From the NCBI RefSeq assembly GCF_029589435.1, contig NZ_JARRAG010000002.1, positions 4,836,001-4,900,000 of the forward strand: DNA of 64,000 bases, given 5' to 3'. The translations under genes and the position numbers were made by a program. The notes under the pieces are model-generated. The model had not been told where the DNA came from and ran no database searches. It saw nothing but the letters and a program-made list of their open reading frames with translations. Positions 52,936-61,829 of this stretch are shown here, piece after piece (the stretch's first letter is position 1; each line of letters starts with the position of its first letter). This DNA is from Paludisphaera mucosa. Its GTDB lineage: Bacteria; Planctomycetota; Planctomycetia; Isosphaerales; Isosphaeraceae.

Positions 52936-53798
52936 GTCCTCCTGTTCATTTGACCATGACGATGAAACCTACCCCGGATCGGCCGGGCGGGCAAGGGGGC
53001 TTCCCCGCCGGCGACGCCGCTGGCTTCGATTCGGCTTCCTTCGTCGCCGCGACCAAGGAAGCCATCGGACGCAAGTCTTTTTGATAGATTGGTTTAGATA
53101 GCGATTTTGTCGTCGCGGCGTTGGATTCGCACGATGATTTTCTCGACCTTTCCCAGTCGTTCAAACGTCCGTCGCACGCCTCGCCCAGGGATCTGCCACC
53201 ACATCTCACCAAGGATAAGATGCCATCGAATGTCGCATTGGGGACGGCCGAATAGGACCTTCCCCCCTCGCGAGGGGAGATGGCGGGGGGTCGGGTGAGG
53301 GGGAGGACGCACCATCAAGTCAGGACGTCTCATCCCGTCCCTTTTGCGCTCCCCCTCATGGCCGATCCCCACGGATCATGATCCGGATGATCGAAAATGA
53401 TATAAGTAAAGCCGTCGCAAGCGAAAATCAGACCAAACGCATCCCGGGCCGGCCGTTCTCGCCCTCGGGGAACGCTCCTGGGCTGCGAGGCGAGGCCGAC
53501 CCGTGGCGATCCCCGACTACCAGACGATCATGTCTGCCCATGCTCAAGCGGCTTGCGGATGACCGAGGATGGTCGATGAGTGTTGATATCTGGATCATCG
53601 AGCCGTGCGGGCTCCCTCCCGTTCGGCGTCGGCGGGAGTCGTCGCGAGGCCCAGGACTTTCGCGAGGTCGCGAAGGGTCCGAACGAGCGGCTCGGGCCTT
53701 GCAGGGTGGTGTGATCGACGTCGATCGGACCGCCGACCAGCATGTCGTCGGCGGTGAACCTTGAGTCGGGTCCGGGGGCATCAGGAAGGCGGGGCGTC
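52936..53798. other. 863-bp gene-poor, relatively AT-rich region with repeat remnant
   Basis: Between divergent genes. Composition is visibly lower in G+C from about 53,070 to 53,420 (for example TTTTTGATAGATTGGTTTAGATAGCG and GAAAATGATATAAGTAAAGCC). It contains a degenerate REP-like doublet. A minus-strand open frame 53,372-53,094 (92 codons) ends GKVEKIIVRIQRRDDKIAI and could be a remnant of a real gene joined to the repeat, but I cannot support a product. The region may be an old insertion or deletion scar. Confidence 0.45.
53257..53360. repeat. Degenerate REP-like doublet, copy e
   Basis: Starts ACCTTCCCCCCTCGCGAGGGGAGATGG and continues GGGTGAGGGGGAG; an inverted partial partner (GCTCCCCCTCATGGCC) lies at about 53,348-53,363. 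Related to copies a-d but mutated. Confidence 0.65.
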
Positions 53799-55178
53799 AT
53801 GGATCGGTCGCGGAGCTGGAGGAATGTCGGCCTGACGGCGGTCGGGCTGGCCGCCGCAGGGTTCGCGTTGCGCGTCGCCGGCCTGGTCGGGGCGGCGGAC
53901 GGCGTCGCCGAGGTGGCCGACGCCGACCCCCAGCAGCGGCTCCCGGTGATCCGTCGGCTGGTGCGGGAAGGCCCGCCCGCGGGGCGGCCGGAGCTGCTGC
54001 GCCGGTTCGCCGAGCTGGACGGGGGCGAGGGCCTGGCGACGGAGCTGCTGCTCGCGACGATCGACCTCGACCCGGCGGGCGCGGACGCGATGCTGGAGGC
54101 GTATCGCGGGCTCTTCCCGGACTCGCCCTTCCTGAGCACCTGGACCATCGAGGCGCGGCTGAAGCAGGGGAGGGTCGACGAGGCCGTGCAGATCCATCGC
54201 GAGGCCGCCGCGAAGGTGAGCGACGAGGTTGTCCGGCGCGGGCTGCTGGACCAGTTCACCCGGCAGATGGCCGACGCCGGCCGGGCTCCCGAGGCGTACG
54301 CCGCGGTCGAGACGCGCGACGCCGAATACGTGTTCCGGCTGCTCGCCGGCCGGCTCGAACCGGGCGCGGGCTATGGGCCCGAGCGGCTCAAGCCGGAGGA
54401 GGCGTCGACGCTCCGCGCGCTGGTCGCGGCGCACGAGGCCCGGATCGGACGCTCGCCGTCGGTCGTCTATCACCTCGGGCGGGCCGACGAAGGCGAAGGC
54501 CGCGACGAGGCCGCCCAGGGCCTCTACGGGGAGGCGATGCGAGCCCTGGTCGCCGCGGGCTGCGGCCCCGGCCCCGCCGTCGACGCGGATTGGGACCGGA
54601 TCCGGAACCGTCGCATAAACTGCCTGTTCCGGCTGGGTCGCTGGGAGCAGGCCTACGACGAATGCGAGCCGACGAAGGCCACCTTCGACCGGCTCTGCCA
54701 GCTCTTGGAAGAGGCCGGGCGCGTCGATGACGTGGAGAAGCTGGCCGCCCGGCATCGGCGACGCGCGCCGGACGACCCGGCGCTGGCCTTCTGGGAGGCC
54801 GCCGTCCGCTGGTCTCGCGGCGAATACGCCGAGGCGCTCCCGCTGCTGGACGATTATCTGCGCCGGGCCGAGCCGCCGCGGGAACGCGCGAGGGCGGCGA
54901 TGGACCGCAAGTTCCGCTCGCTGGTCCACCTCGGCCGGCTCGACGAGGCCCGGGCGATGGTGGCCCCGGCCGCCGTCCGCCGCTGGCCGGAGCAGGCCCT
55001 GTGGGGGATGATCGTCGCGGCCAAGGCCGGCGACGAGGCCGCGCTGGGCCTCTTGATGGCGGAATACGCCGATACCCGCAGCACGGACGGGGCCTACGCC
55101 GACGAGGACCTCGGGCCGCTCCTCCGCGACGGTCCGTTCGCCGCCGTGCGCGAGAAGTTTCCGCCGCCCGCGCCCTGA
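53799..55178 (+). CDS. TPR-like solenoid protein of unknown function
   Basis: Protein of 459 residues, started at DRSRSWRN with an AGGAAGG site. A single hydrophobic stretch near the N-terminus (about 11-30, GLTAVGLAAAGFALRVAGLVGA) may be a signal anchor. The rest is a helical solenoid with TPR-like pairs (LKQGRVDEAVQIHREAA, RWSRGEYAEALPLLDDYLRR, GRLDEARAMVAP). No catalytic motif is visible. It is probably a scaffold or partner-binding protein. It is convergent with the Tyr-rich secreted protein gene (43-bp gap). Confidence 0.75.
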   Translation: MDRSRSWRNVGLTAVGLAAAGFALRVAGLVGAADGVAEVADADPQQRLPVIRRLVREGPPAGRPELLRRFAELDGGEGLATELLLATIDLDPAGADAMLEAYRGLFPDSPFLSTWTIEARLKQGRVDEAVQIHREAAAKVSDEVVRRGLLDQFTRQMADAGRAPEAYAAVETRDAEYVFRLLAGRLEPGAGYGPERLKPEEASTLRALVAAHEARIGRSPSVVYHLGRADEGEGRDEAAQGLYGEAMRALVAAGCGPGPAVDADWDRIRNRRINCLFRLGRWEQAYDECEPTKATFDRLCQLLEEAGRVDDVEKLAARHRRRAPDDPALAFWEAAVRWSRGEYAEALPLLDDYLRRAEPPRERARAAMDRKFRSLVHLGRLDEARAMVAPAAVRRWPEQALWGMIVAAKAGDEAALGLLMAEYADTRSTDGAYADEDLGPLLRDGPFAAVREKFPPPAP

Positions 55179-55221
55179 AGACGCGGGCGACGGTAGGCTT
55201 GGGGCCGACCCGGACCCCGAC

Positions 55222-55659
55222 TCATCTCATGCGCAAGGTCGGCACGGCCGGGTTGAGGCGGGGGATGTACGGGATCACGCCCCCGACGGCGCCGGCGCGC
55301 GTCGTCTGGCCGTTGTACGGCGAAAACGCCTGTCCGCCGTAATACCCCTGCCCGCCGTAATACGACTGGCCGTAGTAGCCGCCGTTCTGCGGGTAGTAGC
55401 CGTTGTTGTAATACGACTGCTGCTGGTAGACGCCGGGGGCGTAGTAGCCGGGATTATAGAACCCCGGGCCGTATCCGTAGCCGCCGGAGGTGACGCCGTA
55501 GGCCCCGGAGTTCACGCCGTAGCCATAGCCCTGGAAGGTGGAAGAGGCGAAGGCGCCGTCGAAGAACACGGCCTGGGCGTGGGCCGCGGGCGTGGTCGCG
55601 GCCATCGCCGTCAGCAGGAAGGCCGCCGTCCCCAGGGTCGCCGTTCGTATCCCGTGCAT
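55222..55659 (-). CDS. Secreted Tyr/Gly-rich protein A
   Basis: Protein of 145 residues when started at HGIRTATLGT, giving a signal peptide ending AAHAQA. The mature part is very rich in Tyr, Gly, Asn and Gln (GYGYGV, GGYYGQSYYGGQGYYGG) with a short conserved-looking end (AGAVGGVIPYIPRLNPAVPTLRMR). No enzyme motif. Composition resembles adhesive or matrix proteins. A second such gene lies 209 bp upstream in the same direction. Confidence 0.72.
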   Translation of the reverse strand: MHGIRTATLGTAAFLLTAMAATTPAAHAQAVFFDGAFASSTFQGYGYGVNSGAYGVTSGGYGYGPGFYNPGYYAPGVYQQQSYYNNGYYPQNGGYYGQSYYGGQGYYGGQAFSPYNGQTTRAGAVGGVIPYIPRLNPAVPTLRMR

Positions 55660-55867
55660 CGTAGGTCCTTCGTGGGGGCCGACCGCGAGATCACCCGACG
55701 ACCACGACGGTCGATCGGGCGGCGTCGGCGTGCTCTCCTTCATCCTACGTCCGTTTCGGGGCGTCGTGAAAAAGATTCTCGCGATTCGATGCGACGAAGG
55801 CGTCGCGGCGGGACGGATCGCGCGGCGACGGCCGGGCCGAGGCCGCGCGAGGACCGCCCGCCCTCGG

Positions 55868-56323
55868 TCAGCGCGGCATCACGTACATCGGCGCGGCCTG
55901 CGGCGCGTAGCCGGGCGCGACGCCGTACGAGTACTGGGGCTGGACGACGGACCGGACCGCGTTGACGACGGGGTTCCGCGAGGCCGTCGGCTGCGCATAC
56001 TGATACTGCGTCGGGTAATAGGTCGTGCCGGGCTGGGCGTAGCCGTTGTACATGGGCTGCGCGACGGTCCCGGGGTAGGCGGGCGCATAGCCGTTGTACG
56101 CCTGCGGCTGGACCGCGTATCCCGAATACCCGCGCGTGTAATACGTGCCGGGCGGCGTCGCGTAGCCGGGATAGGCCGCCCCGGCGTTGGAATAGGCGCC
56201 GCCCCGGAACAGGCCGCCCCTCGAAAGGACCCCCTGCGCCTGGGCCGACGAGGCCCCCGCCGTCGCAAGGGCCAGCATCACGGCCGCCCCGATCCCCAGG
56301 GCCTTCGCGTGGATGATGTTCAT
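55868..56323 (-). CDS. Secreted Tyr/Pro/Ala-rich protein B
   Basis: Protein of 151 residues with an AAGGAGGAG site. Signal peptide (AKALGIGAAVMLALATAGASSAQAQG), then Tyr-rich repeats (AYPGYATPPGTYYTRGYSGYA, AYNGYAPAYPG, MYNGYAQPG) and a tail VVQPQYSYGVAPGYAP. Similar to protein A and to the 41.3-kb protein in composition, not in alignable domain. The pair A/B is probably one surface-protein unit. Confidence 0.75.
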   Translation of the reverse strand: MNIIHAKALGIGAAVMLALATAGASSAQAQGVLSRGGLFRGGAYSNAGAAYPGYATPPGTYYTRGYSGYAVQPQAYNGYAPAYPGTVAQPMYNGYAQPGTTYYPTQYQYAQPTASRNPVVNAVRSVVQPQYSYGVAPGYAPQAAPMYVMPR

Positions 56324-56441
56324 CTCGGACGCTCCTCCTTCGTGGTCCTCGTCGCACCCGCCGTCGACCGCGACGGTCGAAACTGCGCTGCGGGCGTCGA
56401 CGAGAACCGTCGCGAATCGCGTGCCGGACCGGGGCGGTGCG

Positions 56442-57038
56442 TCAGTCCTTGCGAGGCTCGGGGATCGCGATGGCGGCGATCGAGCCGTTGCGTTCCAGGT
56501 CTTCGCCGAACGTCAGGTCGACCCGGGCGGGGGCGTCTTTCACGTCCGGCACGGTCACGGTCGGCGGAGAGCTGTAGCCCGAGCCGCCGTCGACGACCTC
56601 GTAGCCGACGACCTTGCCTTCGCGGACCAGGGCGAAGGCGACGGCCGGCCTCGTGAGCCAAAGCTCGCCGCGACCGGGGTTGTAGCGGTAGCGGTCGGAG
56701 ACCTCGTCGAGCCGGTCGTTCGTCACGCCGTGCTTGCCGAGCGCCTTGAGCAGCACCGACTTGTTGCGCTGCTCCTGGCGGCGGCTCGGCCGGGCCCCCG
56801 CCGGGGCGGGGCGGACGTCCTTGAAGGCGTCGCGGAAGACCTCGGGCGAGACCCCCAGGCCCGCCGCCACCAGCACCACCGGCCGCCCGCGGTCTCGGGG
56901 GTCGGTCTCATGCCCGCCCGAGAAGGCGACCGCGACGCGCGTCGCCTTCTTCTCGGCCGGGTCGTCCGCCGCTTTCGCCCAGAGCACCGGCCAGAGCAGG
57001 CCGGCCACGACCATCGTCGACGTCATGAGGCTCTTCAC
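56442..57038 (-). CDS. Secreted protein of unknown function
   Basis: Protein of 198 residues. Start codon GTG preceded by GGGGAG. Signal peptide (TSTMVVAGLLWPVLWAKAADD). The mature protein has VAVAFSGGHETDPRDRGRPVVLVAAGLGVSPEVFRDAF (a fold-like alternation of strands and helices), then KVVGYEVVDGGSGYSSPPTVTVPD, a beta-rich repeat motif also seen in surface proteins of other bacteria. No enzymatic signature. It is 118 bp upstream of the Tyr-rich gene B on the same strand. Confidence 0.7.
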   Translation of the reverse strand: MKSLMTSTMVVAGLLWPVLWAKAADDPAEKKATRVAVAFSGGHETDPRDRGRPVVLVAAGLGVSPEVFRDAFKDVRPAPAGARPSRRQEQRNKSVLLKALGKHGVTNDRLDEVSDRYRYNPGRGELWLTRPAVAFALVREGKVVGYEVVDGGSGYSSPPTVTVPDVKDAPARVDLTFGEDLERNGSIAAIAIPEPRKD

Positions 57039-57223
57039 GTGGTTCGCTCCCCTTCCCGGTCCGATCGCGCCGCGCCCCTCGCCTTCGAGGGCCGTCCGGT
57101 GCGGACGAGAGCCTTTCGTCGGGAAGCCCGCATTCTTGTCGGCTTCGGCCGGAGGGTGCGGGAAAGCCCCGGCCGCCCGGAACGACCTCGCGTCGTAATC
57201 GGGCGATCCTTCCGAGCCTCACG

Positions 57224-58666
57224 TCATGGGCGGGGGCCGGCGCCGGGCCCGCGGGACGGGGTCGCGCTCGTCCCCACGCGCGCGGCGACGGCTTGCATCG
57301 CTTGTTGAGCGGTCATGCGGACGAGCGGGTCGGGGTCCGGGCGGGCGGTCTTCATGAAGTCGAGCGTGTCCGATCCGCCGACGTCCTTCAGCACATTGCA
57401 CGCCTCGCGGCGAAGGTCCGGGTCGGGGCTCTTCAGAAGCTCGACCAGGGCGCCTTCGGCGCCCGCGCCCAGTTTGCGCAAGGCGGGAGCGGCCGCGATC
57501 CCATCCTCCTTGAGGCGTGCGGCGACGGCCTCGGCCGCCCGCGGGTCGCCGAGTTCGCCCAGGATCTTGATCACCTCCCACCGCACTCCGAATCGCTCGT
57601 CCCTCGTCTTGGCGATCAGCGCGGGGACCGTCTCGGGCGTGGCCCAAGCGGCCATCGCCCGCGCCACGTCCAGCACGAAGAATCCGTCCGGGTCGTCGAG
57701 CAGGGGCCGGAGCGCCCGCTGGACCTCGTCGCGGCGGCCGTCCTCCGGAGCCAGCCGAACCAGCTCGCCCGCCGCCCGCTTCCGCGCCCCGGCGTCGGAA
57801 GAGGTCAGGCCGGCCAGGGCCTTCGAAGTGGGGTCCTTGGGACCCTCGTCGCCGCCGGGCGCGGGTGCCGGCCCCGGATCCGCGACGGCGAAGTCGCCCG
57901 GTGTCGCCGCGGGGGCGGGAAAGTCCGCTTCGAAGGCCGGGCCGGGGGCCGGAGCCACCGCGGCCGCGAAGCCCGGGGGCCCCGCTCTCCGAGCCTGGTT
58001 CGGCCCGCCGGCGGGGATGATGAACACGACGCTCGCCGCCGCGCCCGCGAGCCCCGCGAGGTTTCCCGCGACCAGCGGGCCGGTCTCCTTCAGGTTCCTC
58101 GATATCCAGATGAGCCTGCGGAACGGGATGTACCAGGGGATCCCGCCGTATCCCTCGCGGTATCCCCTGAACAGCAGCTTCAAATTGCACACCACGGCCA
58201 GGCCCGCGAAGGCGACGAGCAGCAGCATGCCCCCGGCGAGCGGCACGATCTCCGGATGGCCCTGCTTCAGCCCGTAGTACATGACCGACAGACAGGAGAA
58301 GGCCACCAGGACCCCGATCAGGCCCAGCCCGACCTTCACCAGGATCGGCAGTTCGCTCGTCGAGGGCCCCGCGGGCCGGCTCCGCGTGGGCCGAACGCCC
58401 GCCCGGCGGGGCGCCCGCGGCGCGTCATCCACCTCGCTGGGGGCCGGAGGCCCGGCGTGCGGCCGCGACTTCAGGCGAGACGAGATGTCGTCGTCGTCAT
58501 ACCACCCCGCGGGCGGCGGCGCGTCCGCGTCGCGGGCCGTCGCGAGCGGCGCCTGGGGGACGGTCGTCGTCTGAGCACAGGCCTTGCAGCGCACCCGCCG
58601 GCCCGCCAGGGCGTCGTCCACCGAATACCGCTTGCCGCAACTGGCGCACGAGAACGTGATGGCCAT
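57224..58666 (-). CDS. Zinc-ribbon, membrane, HEAT-repeat protein
   Basis: Protein of 480 residues. The N-terminal zinc ribbon of the MJ0042 type has Cys7, Cys10, Cys27 and Cys30 (FSCASCGKRYSVDD ... RCKACAQ). A linker and three hydrophobic helices follow at about 110-135 (LPILVKVGLGLIGVLVAFSC), 142-165 (VPLAGGMLLLVAFAGLAVVC) and 195-215 (LVAGNLAGLAGAAASVVFII). The C-terminal half has HEAT repeats (ALAGLTSSDAGARKRAAGELVRLAP, LGDPRAAEAVAARLKEDG, LLKSPDPDLRREACNVLKDVG). Architecture suggests a membrane-bound scaffold. It is divergent from the molybdenum hydroxylase genes. Confidence 0.82.
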   Translation of the reverse strand: MAITFSCASCGKRYSVDDALAGRRVRCKACAQTTTVPQAPLATARDADAPPPAGWYDDDDISSRLKSRPHAGPPAPSEVDDAPRAPRRAGVRPTRSRPAGPSTSELPILVKVGLGLIGVLVAFSCLSVMYYGLKQGHPEIVPLAGGMLLLVAFAGLAVVCNLKLLFRGYREGYGGIPWYIPFRRLIWISRNLKETGPLVAGNLAGLAGAAASVVFIIPAGGPNQARRAGPPGFAAAVAPAPGPAFEADFPAPAATPGDFAVADPGPAPAPGGDEGPKDPTSKALAGLTSSDAGARKRAAGELVRLAPEDGRRDEVQRALRPLLDDPDGFFVLDVARAMAAWATPETVPALIAKTRDERFGVRWEVIKILGELGDPRAAEAVAARLKEDGIAAAPALRKLGAGAEGALVELLKSPDPDLRREACNVLKDVGGSDTLDFMKTARPDPDPLVRMTAQQAMQAVAARVGTSATPSRGPGAGPRP

Positions 58667-58949
58667 CGGAACTCGTCCAGGAAAAGCCGGATCCCCACGC
58701 CCATTCGTCCACGAAGGGCGACGACCCGGGAGAAAACGACACGAGGATCGGCGAGGAGGATTCCCGATCCGCTCCGGCCGCGCTCGCGATGTCGAGGCCG
58801 TCCCGGCACTCTATCGCAAGACGCGGGCCCGGGCAATGCATCGATCCACGGGCGGGCGGGCGGTCGGCCGTCGCCTTGACCGCCGCGCGCCGCGGGTGCA
58901 GAGTGGACGGGTCCGGGATCGGATCGAGGGGACCAGGGGAGGGCGGCCG

Positions 58950-59435
58950 ATGGGCGCGGAGGCGGCGATTCGGTTCACGGTGAACGGCCGTGAGAAGTCG
59001 GTCGAGACGGACCCCGACCGGACCTTGCTGGAGTTCCTGCGCGAGGACCTGGGGCTGCTCGGGACCAAGTACGGCTGCGGCGAGGGCCAGTGCGGCGCGT
59101 GCTCGGTGCTGGTCGACGGCCGGCGGATGAACGCCTGCCGGACGGCCGTCTCGAAGGTCTCGGGGCGCTCGGTCGTCACGATCGAGGGCCTCGCGAAGGG
59201 CGAGGCGCTGCACCCGGTGCAGCAGGCCTTCCTGGAAGTCGGCGCCTATCAGTGCGGGTTCTGCACGGCCGGCATGATCGTCGCGGCCGTCGCGCTGCTG
59301 GACGCCAACCCGGCTCCCAGCGACGTCGAGATCGTCGCCGGGATGGACCGGAACCTCTGCCGCTGCTGCAGCTATCCCAAGATCGTCCGGGCCGTGCGGC
59401 GGGCCGTCGAGCTGACGGGGGGAGGCGCGCGATGA
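58950..59435 (+). CDS. 2Fe-2S subunit of a molybdenum hydroxylase (IorA/CoxS-like)
   Basis: Protein of 161 residues with two [2Fe-2S] clusters of the xanthine-oxidase family. The plant-type ferredoxin cluster has Cys43, Cys48, Cys51 and Cys63 (GCGEGQCGACSV ... NAC). The second helical-domain cluster has Cys102, Cys105, Cys137 and Cys139 (QCGFCTAGM ... LCRCCSYP). It passes electrons from the molybdenum cofactor subunit. Started at GAEAAIRFTVNG with an AGGGGAGG site; a longer frame is antisense-like. The stop overlaps the start of the next gene (ATGA), showing translational coupling. No FAD subunit is adjacent. Confidence 0.94.
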   Translation: MGAEAAIRFTVNGREKSVETDPDRTLLEFLREDLGLLGTKYGCGEGQCGACSVLVDGRRMNACRTAVSKVSGRSVVTIEGLAKGEALHPVQQAFLEVGAYQCGFCTAGMIVAAVALLDANPAPSDVEIVAGMDRNLCRCCSYPKIVRAVRRAVELTGGGAR

Positions 59436-61669
59436 AGGCCCGCGAGGACTGGAAGGCCGAGGCGCTGAAGGCCGCCGGCGTCGCCGCCGACTACGACGAG
59501 CCGGTCGACCTGGTCGCCTATCGCTTCGACGACGTCGCGGCCGTCGAACCCGGCCGCCGCGACGTGCTGAAGGCCCTGGGCGCGGGGCTCCTGATCGCCG
59601 TGGCGGCCGACGCGGCCCCGGCGAAAGGCGAGGAGCCGCCGCCGCGACGCCGCGGGGCGGGGGGCGGCCGGGGCGGGCCCATGGGCCGCGGGGCCGCGAC
59701 GATGGCGGCGCGGCTGCACATCGGCGAGGACGGCGCGATCACCGTGATGACCGGCAAGGTCGAGTGCGGCCAGGGCGCGCGGGCCGAGCTGGCCCAGGCC
59801 GCGGCCGAGGAGCTGCGCGTGCCGTTCGACCGCGTCCGCCTCGTCATGGGCGACACCGGGGCCGTCCCGGACGACGGCGGCACCTACGGCAGCCTGTCGA
59901 CACCCGCGACCGTCCCGGCGATCCGGATCGCCTGCGCCTCGGCCCGCACGCTGTTGATCGCCACCGCCGCCCGCCGCTGGGGCGTCGACGCCGCGACGGT
60001 CGCCCTCGCCGACGGCGCGGCGCGTTGCGCGGCGAAGGCCGGCGAGTCGCTGGGCTACGCCGACCTGGCGCGCGACCCCGAGGCCGCCCGCGCCATGGCC
60101 GGGGCCCTGCCGCCCGACGTCGCCCTCACGCCGGTCGCCGAGTGGAAGACGCTGGGGACGTCGATCCCCAAGCCGTCGGGCCGAGGGATCGTCGCGGGAT
60201 CGCATGAATACCCGTCCGACGTCGTCCGCCCCGGCATGCTCCACGGCAAGGTGCTCCGCGGCCCGCGCTACGGGGCGACGATCCAGAAGGTCGACCTGGC
60301 GCCGGCGCAGGCCCTGCCGGGCGTGGTCGCGGTGCGCGACGGCGAGTTCGTGGGCGTCGCCGCGCCCACGACGGCCCGCGCGCAGGCGGCGCTCGACGCC
60401 CTCGCGAAGACGGTCGAGTGGGCCTCGCCGCCCCCCCACTCGTCGAGCGCGGACCTGCCGAAGCACCTGCGCGAGCACGCGCAAGGAGGCCTGCCGACCC
60501 GGCCGCTGTACGAGGAGGGGGCGAAGGCGCTCAAGGCGTCGTACGACGTGGCGTACATCCAGCATTGCCCGATGGAGCCCCGCGCGGCGGTCGCCGAATG
60601 GGAGGACGGCAAGGTGACGGCCTGGGTCGGCACCCAGGTGCCGTTCAACGTCCGCGGCGAGCTGGCGCGGGCCTTCGGACTGCCCGAGGACCGCGCGCGG
60701 GTGATCGTCCCCGACTTCGGCGGCGGCTTCGGCGGCAAGCACTCGGGCGAGTACGCGGTCGAGGCCGCGCGGCTTTCGAAGGCGGCGGGCAAGCCCGTGC
60801 GGGTCGTCTGGACCCGCGCCGAGGAGTTCGCCTGGGCGCAGTTCCGGCCGGCCGCCGCGATCGAGGTCGAGGCCTCGCTCGACGCCGACGGCGCGATCGC
60901 GACCTGGCGGCAGATCAACGTGAACTCGGGCGGCGGCTCGGTGCAGACGCCCTACCGCGTGGGCCAGTCCGACTGCCGGTTCCTCCCGTCCGACGCCCCC
61001 CTGCGGCACGGGTCGTACCGCGCGCTCGCCAGCACGGCCAACACCTTCGCCCGCGAGGCTTTCATGGACGAACTGGCCGCCCTCGCCGGCCGGGGCCCGC
61101 TGGAGTTCCGCCTGGCCCACATCCAGGAGCCCCGCCTCCGCGACGTGCTGGCCGAGGCCGCCGCGCGGTTCGGCTGGGAGGCGCGCTCCAAGGCCGGGGA
61201 GCCCGGCAAGGGCGTGGGCCTCGCCTGCGGGCAGGACAAGGGGGGCTTCGTCGCCGCCTGCGTCGCGGTCTCGGTCGACCGCGAGGACGGCTCCGTCACG
61301 GTCGACCACGTCTGCCAGGCGTACGAGTGCGGCAAGATCCTCAACCCCGAGAACCTCCGCACCCAGGTCGAAGGGGCGATCGTGATGGGCCTCGGCCCCG
61401 CGCTCCGGGAGGCGATCGCGTTCTCGGACGGCATGGTGACGAACGGGTCGTTCCGCGACTACCGCGTCCCCCGCTTCGCCGACCTGCCGAAGCTCGACGT
61501 CCACCTGCTCGACCGCCCCGACCTGCCGTCGTCGGGCGCGGGCGAGACCCCGATCATCGCCGTCGCGCCGGCCGTCGCCAACGCGGTCGCCGCCGCCCTG
61601 GGCGTCCGCCTCCGCACCATGCCGATCCGCCCGCCGGCGAAGGGCGCGGCCGCCGGCGCGGGATCATGA
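59432..61669 (+). CDS. Molybdenum-cofactor subunit of an isoquinoline 1-oxidoreductase-like enzyme
   Basis: Protein of 745 residues of the xanthine dehydrogenase large-subunit family, IorB-type. A 43-residue preamble precedes a twin-arginine motif (GRRDVLKALGAGLLIAVAADAA), indicating export of a folded Moco enzyme. Cofactor and substrate blocks are MTGKVECGQGARAELAQAAAEEL, VRLVMGDTGAVPDDG, SYDVAYIQHCPMEPRAAVAEW, VPDFGGGFGGKHSGEYAVEAARL and the catalytic Glu region SSGAGETPIIAVAPAVANA. These enzymes hydroxylate N-heterocycles or aldehydes using water as oxygen source and pass electrons through the FeS subunit. Substrate unknown. Both subunits occur without an FAD subunit, so a cytochrome or quinone is the likely acceptor. 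Confidence 0.92.
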   Translation: MKAREDWKAEALKAAGVAADYDEPVDLVAYRFDDVAAVEPGRRDVLKALGAGLLIAVAADAAPAKGEEPPPRRRGAGGGRGGPMGRGAATMAARLHIGEDGAITVMTGKVECGQGARAELAQAAAEELRVPFDRVRLVMGDTGAVPDDGGTYGSLSTPATVPAIRIACASARTLLIATAARRWGVDAATVALADGAARCAAKAGESLGYADLARDPEAARAMAGALPPDVALTPVAEWKTLGTSIPKPSGRGIVAGSHEYPSDVVRPGMLHGKVLRGPRYGATIQKVDLAPAQALPGVVAVRDGEFVGVAAPTTARAQAALDALAKTVEWASPPPHSSSADLPKHLREHAQGGLPTRPLYEEGAKALKASYDVAYIQHCPMEPRAAVAEWEDGKVTAWVGTQVPFNVRGELARAFGLPEDRARVIVPDFGGGFGGKHSGEYAVEAARLSKAAGKPVRVVWTRAEEFAWAQFRPAAAIEVEASLDADGAIATWRQINVNSGGGSVQTPYRVGQSDCRFLPSDAPLRHGSYRALASTANTFAREAFMDELAALAGRGPLEFRLAHIQEPRLRDVLAEAAARFGWEARSKAGEPGKGVGLACGQDKGGFVAACVAVSVDREDGSVTVDHVCQAYECGKILNPENLRTQVEGAIVMGLGPALREAIAFSDGMVTNGSFRDYRVPRFADLPKLDVHLLDRPDLPSSGAGETPIIAVAPAVANAVAAALGVRLRTMPIRPPAKGAAAGAGS

Positions 61670-61732
61670 ATTCCGATCGACACCGCTGGATCTCAGAAAG
61701 GTTGAATACTCTGAAAGAATTGGTCGAATCCA

Positions 61733-61762
61733 TTGACGACGCGGCGGTCCGGTTCGTATAGG
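61733..61762 (+). promoter_or_regulatory. Sigma-70-like promoter candidate for the Hint protein gene
   Basis: TTGACG, 18-bp spacer, TATAGG in an AT-richer gap, 67 bp before the next start codon. Confidence 0.55.
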
Positions 61763-61829
61763 ATCTAAATAGGCTTGGGGGGTCCTCCGCCGGTTCCGGC
61801 TCCCCCTCCGCTTCCGGGAGACGCCGAAC

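Noticed and set aside
53094-53372. 92-codon minus-strand open frame with a protein-like C-terminus
   Set aside because: The first half comes from a REP-like repeat and no homologous family is recognisable; kept only as a comment on the gene-poor region.
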